A DNA stretch of 64,000 nucleotides from CAYXTI01 sp964468495 (GTDB taxonomy: Bacteria > Pseudomonadota > Alphaproteobacteria > Rickettsiales > Rickettsiaceae), in the NCBI GenBank assembly GCA_964468495.1, contig CAYXTI010000010.1, positions 21,096 to 85,095 on the forward strand, given 5' to 3'. Under the pieces are notes generated by a model, which was given only the letters and a program-made list of their open reading frames with translations, was not told the origin of the DNA and ran no database searches. Shown in pieces: positions 55,450 to 64,000 of this stretch. Both the position numbers and the translations under genes were made by a program. Every line of letters begins with the position of its first letter. Position 1 is the stretch's first letter.

Positions 55450-57033
55450 TTATTTAGTTTTAGGTTTTAATTTATAGTTTACTAACAATAACAAAGCTAT
55501 TGTTAGTAATAACAATAATAAGCTAACATAAGTAATTTGTAGAAAACCATTTTTGTATATATTTAATGACGCTATTTTATTTATAGTATTTGCTTTATCC
55601 TCATGAACATCAAATAGTGTATTATTTATTTTTGTTCCAATAAGATTAGTAATAGCTATTGATAACATTAATATACTCATAGCAAATCCTTTTTTATTTT
55701 TAGGTGCAAGAATAGTTACTTGGTTATGCATGTACGGAGATAGCATAAATTCTCCTGCACTTAAAATGGCAATAGATATTAATAGATATTTATAGTTAAT
55801 TAAGTGATAAATATTTGCATTGATAGATCCAATATATAAAATAAAAAAGCATATAGTAATAGATAATATAGCAAAAGGGAATATTAAATAGTCCTGATTA
55901 ATGATTGTCTTTTTTCTTATGCCATAAATTATCCCTAATGAGAGGATCACTAAAGGGTTAATAGATTGTAATACTGATGTTGGTATATGAATACCAAAAA
56001 TTAAACAATTAATATGTCTATCAGTAAATAGAGTAATCGAACTAAGAGTTAGATTTGCAAATATAAAAAAAATAAGGAATAGAAGAATATAAATTAATAA
56101 GACAGAAAAATTTCTTCTTTCTTCTTTTTTGCTTATATTGATACAGTTATAATATAAGAATGCTATTAACATTAATAAAAATATTGTAGTAATATTTAAA
56201 ATAGGATGGATAGTAGTAAGAGCATTATTAACATATTGTAAAATCTTTTTAAGAATATAATGAAACTTAAATACAAAGGAAGCTAATATAGCTAAGATTA
56301 TAGCAAAAATTGTTATACTATAGTTGATAGTATTGATAGTGAGAGAAATTTTTTTTCTTATAGCAAGGTTTTCTAAATTTTTTTCACTACTAATGATATG
56401 CTCATATTTTTTTAAAGTAATTAATCCTATTGCCATACCAATTGCAGCTAATCCAAATCCATAATGCCAACCAAATTTTTCTGCAAGAAATCCGCAGCTA
56501 ATAGTTGCTATAAGAGCTCCAAGATTTACACTAACATAGAATAAAGTGAAACCAATAGATCTATGTTCATGCGAATGATTATCATAACATATTCCTAATA
56601 GGTTTGTAATATTTCCTTTAAAAAAACCTGTTCCGACTGAAATGAAACCTAAACCTAGGAATAGGAAATTTTTTTCAAAATAGATAAATGTCATTAATGT
56701 ATGTCCTATTATCATAAGCAAAGCGCCTATTATTAAGGTAGATTTAAAGCCTAGCAATTTATCAGCTATAAAACCTCCTAATATAGGCCCTGCATAACAT
56801 ATAGCAGTATAGAGGCCGTATATTGCATAAGCACTTTGATCATTTAATTTTAAATAGTTAGTTAAAAAGATCATTAATAAGCTACTCATACCATAAAAAC
56901 TAAAACGTTCCCACATTTCTACCAAAAATAGTACTATAAGAAAATTAGGATATCTATATTTAATCATATTAGTATCATTATTTTGCTTAAATTCAGAAAT
57001 TGTAGATGCTGAATTATTTTTTAATTGTATCAT
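55450..57033 (-). CDS. POT-family proton-dependent oligopeptide transporter
   Basis: The 527-residue protein has about 14 hydrophobic segments and the PTR2/POT signatures: LVEMWERFSFYGMSSLL (the E-x-x-E-R-F-x-Y motif near residues 38-54), GPILGGFIADKLLGFKST and, in helix 5, FTLFYVSVNLGA. It imports di- and tripeptides with protons, giving the cell amino acids from host peptides. The segment around residues 210-330 is less conserved, with two additional helices as in bacterial POTs. The long divergent spacer upstream is shared with alr. Confidence 0.92.
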   Translation of the reverse strand: MIQLKNNSASTISEFKQNNDTNMIKYRYPNFLIVLFLVEMWERFSFYGMSSLLMIFLTNYLKLNDQSAYAIYGLYTAICYAGPILGGFIADKLLGFKSTLIIGALLMIIGHTLMTFIYFEKNFLFLGLGFISVGTGFFKGNITNLLGICYDNHSHEHRSIGFTLFYVSVNLGALIATISCGFLAEKFGWHYGFGLAAIGMAIGLITLKKYEHIISSEKNLENLAIRKKISLTINTINYSITIFAIILAILASFVFKFHYILKKILQYVNNALTTIHPILNITTIFLLMLIAFLYYNCINISKKEERRNFSVLLIYILLFLIFFIFANLTLSSITLFTDRHINCLIFGIHIPTSVLQSINPLVILSLGIIYGIRKKTIINQDYLIFPFAILSITICFFILYIGSINANIYHLINYKYLLISIAILSAGEFMLSPYMHNQVTILAPKNKKGFAMSILMLSIAITNLIGTKINNTLFDVHEDKANTINKIASLNIYKNGFLQITYVSLLLLLLTIALLLLVNYKLKPKTK

Positions 57034-57740
57034 AATAAATAATTTATTAATAAATTTTAAAATTTATGAAATGAATAAATGGTATTTGTTTTAATAATTT
57101 TGTTATTAAAACATAAAATCATCTTTTTAGGCTACCTTTATTTATGATATTACTAAGCATTATCATAATTTAGTTGTTTTAAAGTTATATAAATAGGGGG
57201 GGAGTAGTGTTCAGTAAAACTATAAATAATTAGGTGGTATGGTACCTATAGTGCATAACATTGTTAATAACAAGCATAGTTTTATTCATGTACATGATAA
57301 AACATAAGGTAAATAATAAAAAATACATAATTTGCATTGTTTTTGTATGTGTAATCTTATAGGATAACATCCTTATTTTAAACTTAAATTAGTATCATCA
57401 ATATAATAAGTATTATCCAATATTTTTATTTAGTATTTCAAAAATTCTATAGGAATTTTAAGAATTGTTGGCCCTATTGTCAATAGGTATTTATAATTCC
57501 TATTATAAACTATTATAAATTCTTTAATAAGATAAATTACTATAATATAATTAACAATATTAAGTTATTTTATTTGCATTTTAAATAAATTTTTTAACTG
57601 TGATGATTTATTAATATCGCTTACAATATATATTTTTAGTTTTAAGTAAGCTTATGGTAAGCTTAATAAGCAAATATCAGATTTAAATAGAAAAAATAGT
57701 TTTAATTTAATGCTAGATTAGCTAATCTATATATAGTAAT
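57034..57740. other. Long divergent spacer with several inverted repeats and a G7 run
   Basis: This 707-base region lies between the POT gene and alr. A run of seven G (57196-57202) is unusual here. GTTTTATTCATG (57279-57290) pairs with CATGATAAAAC (57293-57303) with one bulge. Around 57450-57510, CCTATTG-T-CAATAGG lies inside outer arms AGGAATT and AATTCCT. AAGCTTA-TGG-TAAGCTT (57648-57664) lies 77 bases before alr. No open reading frame or tRNA is evident. Confidence 0.45.
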
Positions 57741-58862
57741 ATGTCTAGTTTTAAGAGTGATTATAATTTTATGGGCTTTAAAAATATCTATACTGCTACA
57801 GCTGTTTTGGAAATAAATTTAGCTGCAATAAAATATAATTATAATAAATTTTTGCAAGTAAGTAAAACAAAGGTAGCATCAGTAGTTAAGGCTAATTGCT
57901 ATGGTTTAGGGGTACAAAAGATAGTTCCATTTTTATATCAGTGTGGATGCAACGATTTTTTTGTTGCTAATTGCGATGAAGGGGTTGTTGTAAAGCAATT
58001 ATTATCAAAGAGAGCTAATGTTTATATCTTATTTGGAGTATTTGCTGATAATGTTAATGACTTAGTAGCAAATAATTTAATACCAGTGATTAATAATTTA
58101 CAACAATTATCTATTTGGTATAATCAAGCTAAATTATGCCAAAAAAAATTACCGTGTGTAATACATGTAGATAGTGGATTAAATAGACTTGGGCTAACAG
58201 AGCAAGAATTATTACCTTGTTTTGAAATACTAAAATCTAGTTTTCTAGATTGTTATTATATAATGAGTCATATGATAAATTCTAAAAATCAAGATAATAT
58301 TATAAATTATCAGCAATTATTAAGATTTAGAAAAATCACTCAATATTTTCAAGAAATAAAAAAAAGTTTATCTAATTCTTGGGCAGTATTATTAGGTAAA
58401 AAATATCATTTTGATTTAATTAGGGTAGGGGGAGGGTTATATGGAATAAATGCTAAATTATTAGCACTGAAATCTGTAATTAGATTATTTGTTCCAATTA
58501 TACAAATAAAACAGGTGAAATCGGGAGAGTCGGTTGGTTATGAAGCAACATTTAATGTCGAGAATAATATGTTAATTGCGGTAATAGCTATTGGTTATGC
58601 TGATGGGTTACCTATTTCTTTAAGTAATAAAGGTTGTGTGTATATTAATAATCAGATTGCTCCTATTATAGGAAGGATTTCTATGGATTTAACTACTATT
58701 GATGTAACTAATATAGCCAAAAATGATATTTTTTTAGGGCAAAAAGTTGAAGTAATAGGAGATAATAATAATTTAGATAAAGTAGCAAATTTAGCTGGCA
58801 TAATCAGTTATGATTTAGTAACTAGGTTAGGAAATCGGTTAAAAAAAAGTTATATTAGTTGA
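57741..58862 (+). CDS. alr: Alanine racemase
   Basis: Alr makes D-alanine for peptidoglycan with pyridoxal phosphate. The 373-residue protein has the PLP lysine in SVVKANCYGLG (about 50-60), the HVDSGLNRLGL segment (about 144-154), a DLIRVGGGLYG stretch, GESVGYEATF and AIGYADGLP, and the catalytic Tyr/Arg region NQIAPIIGRISMDLTTIDVT. Length and order are normal. It is the first gene of alr-mlaE-mlaF on one strand, the same order I recall from Rickettsia, with 53 bases to mlaE. Confidence 0.96.
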   Translation: MSSFKSDYNFMGFKNIYTATAVLEINLAAIKYNYNKFLQVSKTKVASVVKANCYGLGVQKIVPFLYQCGCNDFFVANCDEGVVVKQLLSKRANVYILFGVFADNVNDLVANNLIPVINNLQQLSIWYNQAKLCQKKLPCVIHVDSGLNRLGLTEQELLPCFEILKSSFLDCYYIMSHMINSKNQDNIINYQQLLRFRKITQYFQEIKKSLSNSWAVLLGKKYHFDLIRVGGGLYGINAKLLALKSVIRLFVPIIQIKQVKSGESVGYEATFNVENNMLIAVIAIGYADGLPISLSNKGCVYINNQIAPIIGRISMDLTTIDVTNIAKNDIFLGQKVEVIGDNNNLDKVANLAGIISYDLVTRLGNRLKKSYIS

Positions 58863-58915
58863 AGTATAACTAATATATTAGTTAATATAATAAATGACTT
58901 ATTAATACTAATTTA

Positions 58916-59710
58916 ATGAACAAGATGCTGGTAAGTTTTTTAATAAAGAGAATTAGATATATAGGAGCAGGTTTTATTTCTAGCATTAGCAGATTATGGT
59001 TGTTTATGGAGTTTATATTTATTACGTTATCTAGAGTGTTTGTAAAGCCGTATTTTTGTCATTTGATATATAATCAAATAATGGTAATGGGATTTTTTTC
59101 ATTATTAATAGTAGGTATGACTACCTTTTTTTCTGGAGCAGTTCTTGTTTTACAAATTTACAATTATTTTTATGATTATTCTAAAGAGTCTATTATAGCG
59201 AATATATTAGTATTATCTATTGTTAAAGAACTAGGTCCAGTGCTATCTGCTTTGATGGTAGCAGGTAGGGTGGGTTCATCTATTGCAGCTGAATTAGCTA
59301 CAATGCGGGTAACAGAACAAATAGATGCTATATTTGTATTAGCTACAGATCCTATAAAATACTTAATAGTTCCTAGAGTATTATCAATATTAATTACTAT
59401 TCCATGTATAGTTTTTATTGGAAATATTACTGGTATATTAGGAGGTTATATTTTGGGTATATATAAACTAAATTTTAATAATAGATTATTTTTAGGATAT
59501 ATTATAAATGCAATTGTAGTACAAGATATTGTTATTGGTTTAATAAAAGCAATTATTTTTGGGTTTTTAATTAGTTTCATTAGTTGTTATAATGGGTACT
59601 ATTCAGAAAGGGGAGCAAAAGGAGTTGGAAGGGCTGCAACTAAATCAGTAGCTGGGTCATCTATATTGATCTTAGTAAGTAATTACTTGTTAACAATATT
59701 TATGTACTGA
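58916..59710 (+). CDS. mlaE: MlaE-type ABC permease of phospholipid transport
   Basis: MlaE is the inner-membrane permease that, with MlaF and MlaD, moves phospholipids between the envelope membranes. The 264-residue protein has five to six hydrophobic helices and the family signature KELGPVLSALMVAGRVGSSIAAELATMRVTEQIDA (in parts around 104-138), followed by GGYILGIYKL and the end GAKGVGRAATKSVAGSSILI. The length is normal. The ATPase gene follows after 178 bases. No mlaD gene is adjacent, so the substrate-binding component must be elsewhere. Confidence 0.94.
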   Translation: MNKMLVSFLIKRIRYIGAGFISSISRLWLFMEFIFITLSRVFVKPYFCHLIYNQIMVMGFFSLLIVGMTTFFSGAVLVLQIYNYFYDYSKESIIANILVLSIVKELGPVLSALMVAGRVGSSIAAELATMRVTEQIDAIFVLATDPIKYLIVPRVLSILITIPCIVFIGNITGILGGYILGIYKLNFNNRLFLGYIINAIVVQDIVIGLIKAIIFGFLISFISCYNGYYSERGAKGVGRAATKSVAGSSILILVSNYLLTIFMY

Positions 59711-59888
59711 TTTAGTTATAAAATTAAGTTAACTGATATATATATCATAATAAGGAATTAAGTTTTGGAGAAAGCTAAGTTATGCTTTTCTAATTAATTG
59801 ATAAATAAGCTATAACACAAGAATTGTTAATTAGTTTATATAATATTATTGGAATAATTTTAAGATAATCTTAAAGCATTAGGAAAAT

Positions 59889-60623
59889 ATGAATAATAAA
59901 ATAATAGTCAGTTCTTTATATAAGTCATTTGGAGATAATAAGGTATTAAAAGGGATAGATTTAGTAATAAAAGAAAATAAATCTGTAGCTATTTTAGGTC
60001 CTTCAGGAATTGGAAAGTCAATTTTAATAAAAAGTTTAGTAGGATTAGTGACTCCAGATTCTGGCTCAATAATTATTGACGGAAAAGAGACAGTTGGGAT
60101 GTCAAATAAAGATAGAATGAGATTATTTGAAAGTTGTGGGTTTATGTTTCAAGGAGGAGCATTATTTGATTCATTAACAGTAGAAGAAAATATTACGTTT
60201 CATGCTAATAATTTGTATTCGCTTACTAAAGATGGGAGGTTAGAATTAGCAAGAAAGAAACTTCAAGAGGTAGGGCTATCTCCTGATATATTAGAATTAT
60301 ATCCAATAGAATTATCAGGTGGAATGAAGAAAAAAGTATCTTTAGCACGTGTAATTGCAACTAATCCTAAGCTGATATTTTTTGATGAGCCAACAACAGG
60401 ACTTGACCCGCTAATGAGTCAGACTATTAATAGTTTAATAAAAAAAATAAAGAAAGATATAGAATCAACTATTGTAATAATAACTCATAATTTTGAAAAT
60501 GTTGCAGATATAGCTCAAGAGGTTGTTTTTATGCATAATGGAAAAATTGCCTGGAAGGGAAAGAGTAAAGATATCTATAAGTCTAATAATCAATATTTTC
60601 AAGATTTCATTAAATGCAATTAA
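59889..60623 (+). CDS. mlaF: MlaF-type ABC ATPase of phospholipid transport
   Basis: The ATPase drives MlaE. Its 244 residues contain Walker A GPSGIGKS (37-44), a Q-loop in FMFQGGALFDSLT (the GGALF segment is typical of MlaF/Mkl), signature ELSGGMKKKVSLAR, Walker B LIFFDEPTTGLDP and the H-loop VIITHN. The length is normal for the family. The gap to mlaE is AT-rich with no visible terminator, so both could be cotranscribed. Confidence 0.95.
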   Translation: MNNKIIVSSLYKSFGDNKVLKGIDLVIKENKSVAILGPSGIGKSILIKSLVGLVTPDSGSIIIDGKETVGMSNKDRMRLFESCGFMFQGGALFDSLTVEENITFHANNLYSLTKDGRLELARKKLQEVGLSPDILELYPIELSGGMKKKVSLARVIATNPKLIFFDEPTTGLDPLMSQTINSLIKKIKKDIESTIVIITHNFENVADIAQEVVFMHNGKIAWKGKSKDIYKSNNQYFQDFIKCN

Positions 60624-60910
60624 ATAAAATTAAAGAATTAATATGCATTATTAAATATTATTCTAATTGTTAGATACATGCCTTTTTGTTATTATATAAA
60701 CCTAATATTTATAAGCCTGGCTATAATTTACTTAAGGATTATGTTATGTTTAAGCTAATTAAACATATTATTTTTGATATTCAAGATGAATGCTAAATAA
60801 ATATATACTTAATATAGCATGGTTGTAATACTGCATTAAGTATTATTGACTTAAACATTATAATGTTATTTTATTTTCAAATAAAACCAAACTAAATAAT
60901 GCGTAAATAT

Positions 60911-60956
60911 AAAAAAACAATAATTGTGATATTTTTATCACAATTATTGTTTTTTT
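60911..60956 (+). terminator. Perfect 21-bp terminator hairpin
   Basis: Arms at 60911-60931 and 60936-60956 are perfectly complementary with a TTTT loop. The outer part is an A-run on the left and a T-run on the right, so it works as an intrinsic terminator in both directions. It insulates the antigen genes from the alr-mlaEF genes. Confidence 0.85.
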
Positions 60957-61001
60957 TATTGTTTTTAAAATCTATTAAGCTATTATTTAAGAATAATTTT
61001 A

Positions 61002-61031
61002 TTGCTATCTATAGCATATATGTTATATAAT
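61002..61031 (+). promoter_or_regulatory. Candidate promoter of the first antigen gene
   Basis: TTGCTA (61002-61007) and a perfect TATAAT (61026-61031) are 18 bases apart. The position just after a strong terminator and about 155 bases before the ATG fits a promoter for this gene, but AT-rich DNA gives such matches by chance. Confidence 0.35.
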
Positions 61032-61193
61032 ACTTAACCAGTAAGATAGTGGTATTTCAAGAAGAAGATTGTTGTTTATTATTGCTAGCAATAATAAATG
61101 ATAATAACATACCTTTGCTGAATGGCAAAGATTTGAGATAGGCTGATTACTAATATTAATACAATTTTTAATTTTTTGGAGAAAATATATATT

Positions 61194-62588
61194 ATGAAAA
61201 AAGTTATGTTAACAGCATCAGCTGCTGTATTGTTGAGTAGTGCATCTGTGTATGCTTCAGAAGGAAAATTCTTCTTTAGATTATTACCAGGAGCGTCTTT
61301 CAATTTTTTCGAGACAGAAGTTGAATTTAATGTGCCACAAGGAATCGCAGATACTAATAAAAAAGAAATTGATACAAAAACAAAAAAAGAAGGTTCAATT
61401 GTAAAAAAAGTAAATTTTAAAAAGGATAATGGTATAAAATCTATTGTTGGAGTAAGTGGTGATCTAGGTTATTATGTTAGTGATCAATTTAGAGTTGCTC
61501 TAAGTATAGGGTCAGGATTTAGTGATTATTATAATATAGATAAAAAAATTGATGATTTCAAAATTAGTTCTACTGATGTTGATAATATAAAATCATTAAC
61601 CAATGCTATGGAAAGTGATAAAAAAGCAAAAGAAGATGCAGAAAAAAAACATAATGAGATTAATGATGCTCTAACTAAGGCTAATATTGATTTGGATCTT
61701 GCTAAAAATAATAAAGAGACTGCTGAAAATACTAAGACTAATGCTCAGACTGTTAAGGATAATGCTGATAAGGCTGCTGAGGCTGCTAAGGCTGCTAATG
61801 ATGCTCTACCTGAAAATGCTGCTGAAGGTGATAAGCAGGCTGCTAAAGCTAAGCTTGAGAAGGCTACTGCAGATGCTACTGCTGCTGCATCTGCGCTTCA
61901 AAAGGCAACAACTGATGCTAGTGCAGCTAATACTAACTATGACACTGCTAAGGGTGTTGTTGATTCTAAGAAGAGTGAGCATGATGAAGCCAAAAAAGTA
62001 TTAGACGAGAAGAAAAAGAGTTATGATAATAGTAATAAAGAAGTAGCTCTTGCAAAAACACCAGGAGATTTAGGAAAGGCTATTACTGAGTTTGCAAACA
62101 GTGGTAAGATTGTTGTTTCATCATATTCAGCGTTTATTGTTGGAGAATATGATGTAGTTGATTCATCATTTTGCAAAGTATTTGTAGGAGGAGGTCCAGG
62201 AGCATCACTAGTTAATTCACATATAGAATCAGATTCAGGGAAATTTAATGAGTTAAAAAGGGTTGCTGTAGAGGCTGATAAAATTGCTAAAGAAAAAGGT
62301 GATGATAAAAGTACTGCGAAAATTCAAGCTGGCCAAGGTAATTATGTAAATGAGAAAGATCAAAAGAAACTAGACATCGCTTTTAGTGGGAAGGCATATT
62401 TAGGTATCTCAAAGCAGTTTACACCTATAGTACATGGAGAGGTTGTTGCAGGCTATACTTTTAAAGGAAAAAGTGATATTATAGCAAAAGCTGTTGATGA
62501 CAAATGGTATGTAAAAGGTACTGATGGAAAAAATAAATTAACACATCATAATGTTAATGTATCTGTAGGCGTTAGAATAGATATCTAA
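61194..62588 (+). CDS. Secreted surface antigen-like protein with long central cassette (paralogue 1)
   Basis: I choose the ATG at 61194 (MKKVMLTAS), 12 bases after a GGAG box, giving 464 residues; the frame also opens at TTG 61176. A signal peptide ends at about residue 21 (VYA, then SEGKFFF). The N-terminal part (22-120) has amphipathic strands such as GYYVSDQFRVALSIG. The centre (about 120-285) is an Ala/Lys/Asp-rich predicted coiled coil. The C-terminal part (about 285-464) again looks like barrel strands (VFVGGGPGASLV, KAYLGISKQFTPIVHGE, NVSVGVRIDI). The ends match paralogue 2 closely while the centres do not. This resembles the organisation of Rickettsiales surface antigens such as Orientia type-specific antigens, but I cannot assign a family. 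Confidence 0.85.
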   Translation: MKKVMLTASAAVLLSSASVYASEGKFFFRLLPGASFNFFETEVEFNVPQGIADTNKKEIDTKTKKEGSIVKKVNFKKDNGIKSIVGVSGDLGYYVSDQFRVALSIGSGFSDYYNIDKKIDDFKISSTDVDNIKSLTNAMESDKKAKEDAEKKHNEINDALTKANIDLDLAKNNKETAENTKTNAQTVKDNADKAAEAAKAANDALPENAAEGDKQAAKAKLEKATADATAAASALQKATTDASAANTNYDTAKGVVDSKKSEHDEAKKVLDEKKKSYDNSNKEVALAKTPGDLGKAITEFANSGKIVVSSYSAFIVGEYDVVDSSFCKVFVGGGPGASLVNSHIESDSGKFNELKRVAVEADKIAKEKGDDKSTAKIQAGQGNYVNEKDQKKLDIAFSGKAYLGISKQFTPIVHGEVVAGYTFKGKSDIIAKAVDDKWYVKGTDGKNKLTHHNVNVSVGVRIDI

Positions 62589-62605
62589 TTTATTTAAATT
62601 TTCTC

Positions 62606-62640
62606 TTCAAAAGATAGGGATATTATCCCTATCTTTTGAA
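62606..62640 (+). terminator. Intrinsic terminator after antigen paralogue 1
   Basis: Arms 62606-62621 and 62625-62640 form a perfect 16-bp stem with a GGGA/TCCC core, followed by TTTATTTTTT. It lies 18 bases after the stop of the first antigen gene, so the two antigen genes are separate transcription units. Confidence 0.88.
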
Positions 62641-62866
62641 TTTATTTTTTAAAGATATATAGAACTATTTTATTGCTATATAGCCCTGTGTGATATAACT
62701 AATTTTTAACAGTTAGTATAATATTTTAAAGAAAAGATTCTCCTTATTGTTGTTAGGAATAAAAATTAATAATTAATAATTTATATTTACTAAAAAGCAA
62801 AGATTTTAGATAGGTTAGTTACTTTCATATAATGTAATTTTAATTTTTCAATATAATATATATGCT

Positions 62867-63988
62867 ATGAAAAAAATTATGTTAACAGCATCAGCTGCTG
62901 TATTGTTAGGTAGTGCGTCTGTGTATGCTTCAGAAGGAAAATTCTTCTTCAGATTGTTACCAGGGGCATCTTTTAACTTTTTTGATACAGAAGTTGAATT
63001 TAATGTACCACAAGGGATGACAGATACTAAAAAAGAAGAAAATTCTAAAAAAGAAAAGGATTCAATTGTAAAAAAAAAGTTTAAAAAGGATAATAGTATA
63101 ACATCTATTATTGGATTGAATATTGATGCAGGTTATTATATTAATAATCAATTTAGAGTTGCTATAAGCCTAGATTTAGGATTAAATGATTATTATAATA
63201 TAAAAAAAAATGATAATTTAAAGATTAGTACTACTAAAACTCAAGAAGTTGGTGATCATGCTAAGGCTAATGATATGGGTAGTTTTGTTAAGATTGCTAC
63301 TAATATTTTGAATAGCAGTACTGTTGTTTCTGGTGTAGCTAGGGCTGTTGCTAAAGCTGTTGATGATGCTAAAATTAATAAGATTAAAGCAGAGGACAAA
63401 GTAAAATCTGAGGAAGCATCAGAAAAAACTATAATGAATGAGATAGCTTGTGCAAAAATACGAAGAGATTTAGGCAATGCTATTACTGACTTTGCAAACA
63501 GTAGCAAGATTGTTGCTTCATCATATTTAGCATTGATTGTTGGAGAATATGATATAATTGATTCATCATTTTGTAAAGTATTTATAGGAGGAGGTCCAGG
63601 AGTATCACTAGTTAATTCATATTTAGAATCAGATTTAGGAAAATTTAATGAGTTAAAAAGACTTGCTACAAAGGTTGATAAAATTGCTAAAGAAAATGGT
63701 GATGATAAAAGTACTGCAAAAATTCAAGCTGGCCAAGGTAGTTATGTAGAAGAGAAAGATCAAAATCAACAAGACTTGACTTTTAGTGGAAAGGTATATT
63801 TAGGTATCTCAAAGCAGTTTACACCTATAGTACATGGAGAGTTTGTTGCAGGTTATGCATATAAAGGAACAAGTGATATTATAGCAAAAGCTGTTGATGA
63901 CAAGTGGTATGTACAAGGTACTGATGGAAAAAATAAATTAACACATCATAATGTTAATTTTTCTATAGGCGTTAGAATAGATATCTAA
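62867..63988 (+). CDS. Secreted surface antigen-like protein with short central cassette (paralogue 2)
   Basis: The 373-residue paralogue has the same signal peptide (MKKIMLTASAAVLLGSASVYA) and the same flanking domains as the gene before it, but its middle (about residues 120-200) is only some 80 residues and unrelated in sequence (SSTVVSGVARAVAKAV and so on). The shared C-terminal part begins at DLGNAITDFANSSKIV and ends with the same GVRIDI. The ATG at 62867 has no recognisable Shine-Dalgarno, in contrast to paralogue 1. The 3' flanking bases are identical to those after paralogue 1 up to the window edge. It probably arose by tandem duplication followed by replacement of the centre in one or both copies. 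Confidence 0.85.
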   Translation: MKKIMLTASAAVLLGSASVYASEGKFFFRLLPGASFNFFDTEVEFNVPQGMTDTKKEENSKKEKDSIVKKKFKKDNSITSIIGLNIDAGYYINNQFRVAISLDLGLNDYYNIKKNDNLKISTTKTQEVGDHAKANDMGSFVKIATNILNSSTVVSGVARAVAKAVDDAKINKIKAEDKVKSEEASEKTIMNEIACAKIRRDLGNAITDFANSSKIVASSYLALIVGEYDIIDSSFCKVFIGGGPGVSLVNSYLESDLGKFNELKRLATKVDKIAKENGDDKSTAKIQAGQGSYVEEKDQNQQDLTFSGKVYLGISKQFTPIVHGEFVAGYAYKGTSDIIAKAVDDKWYVQGTDGKNKLTHHNVNFSIGVRIDI

Positions 63989-64000
63989 TTTATTTAAATT

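Larger units (their letters stand above)
60624..61193. other. Spacer upstream of the antigen pair
   Basis: These 570 bases hold the terminator at 60911-60956 and, after it, the probable promoter and leader of the first antigen gene. The last 65 bases of the leader resemble the leader of the second antigen gene, for example GCAAAGATTT-GAGATAGG here and GCAAAGATTT-TAGATAGG there. No other gene or RNA is apparent. Confidence 0.5.

Noticed and set aside
61687..62004. A leucine-rich 105-residue open frame inside the first antigen gene.
   Set aside because: It is a frame-shifted reading of the GCT-rich cassette; its composition follows from the codon repeats and it has no start signal.
1..64000. 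Search for tRNA, rRNA, CRISPR arrays, insertion sequences, toxin-antitoxin pairs and Rickettsia palindromic elements.
   Set aside because: No T-arm motifs, spaced direct repeats, transposases or insertions within coding frames were recognised by eye; a tRNAscan or repeat search would settle it.

Overview
The window is AT-rich (one intergenic stretch of 44% GC stands out sharply). It reads as the chromosome of an obligate intracellular alphaproteobacterium of the Rickettsiales, most likely family Rickettsiaceae. The evidence is a Tlc1-type ATP/ADP exchanger, the long NAD-glutamate dehydrogenase, a eukaryote-type isoleucyl-tRNA synthetase, an archaeal-looking valyl-tRNA synthetase, COQ9/SURF1/SCO respiratory helpers, and many single genes separated by long AT-rich spacers. 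fabZ stands alone, without the lpx genes that usually flank it. Together with a tandem pair of secreted antigens with conserved ends and a variable middle, this fits the Orientia/Occidentia side of the family better than Rickettsia. That placement is inference. No tRNA, rRNA, insertion sequence, RAGE element or CRISPR array was seen.

Layout. 1-7.7 kb: HU-like protein, fabZ, an orphan fliQ, mutS, SURF1, a shortened glutamine-synthetase-like protein, pgeF. 8-13.7 kb: tlc1, a membrane-anchored NAPE-PLD-like metallo-hydrolase, type II glutamine synthetase, a DUF2748-like protein. 13.7-20.4 kb (minus strand): a catalytically dead S41 protease homologue, secD, yajC, an MsbA-type ABC exporter, an OmpR-type regulator with a degenerate receiver. 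20.6-22 kb: rpsF-rpsR-rplI. 22-36 kb (minus strand): SCO, hemB, a class I amidotransferase, dnaB, trxB, an AEC permease, rppH, a YibQ-like protein, ctpA, ileS, COQ9. 36.4-48.3 kb: rpsU, ruvX, a CinA-like domain, Bax-inhibitor-1, ubiA, valS, a LysE-type exporter, grpE, a DUF2066-like protein, an AI-2E-family permease, an Hda-like protein. 48.4-48.55 kb: a candidate structured RNA. 48.6-60.6 kb: RodZ-like, NAD-GDH, mnmE, a POT peptide transporter, alr, mlaE-mlaF. 61.2-64 kb: the two antigen paralogues.

How the genes fit together. The cell imports host ATP (Tlc1) and peptides (POT), burns glutamate through NAD-GDH, fixes ammonia with a eukaryote-like glutamine synthetase, and respires aerobically (hemB, ubiA, COQ9, SURF1, SCO). 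Alr, PgeF and the RodZ-like protein imply at least residual peptidoglycan turnover. MlaEF, CtpA, SecD and YajC serve the envelope and secretion.

Most notable: (1) the tandem antigens whose central cassettes differ in length, sequence and codon preference from the shared flanks; (2) the GC-rich structured intergenic element at 48373-48551; (3) several proteins that keep their fold but appear to have lost catalytic or phosphorylation residues (S41 homologue, response regulator, YibQ-like protein); (4) a lone flagellar/type III export gene, fliQ.
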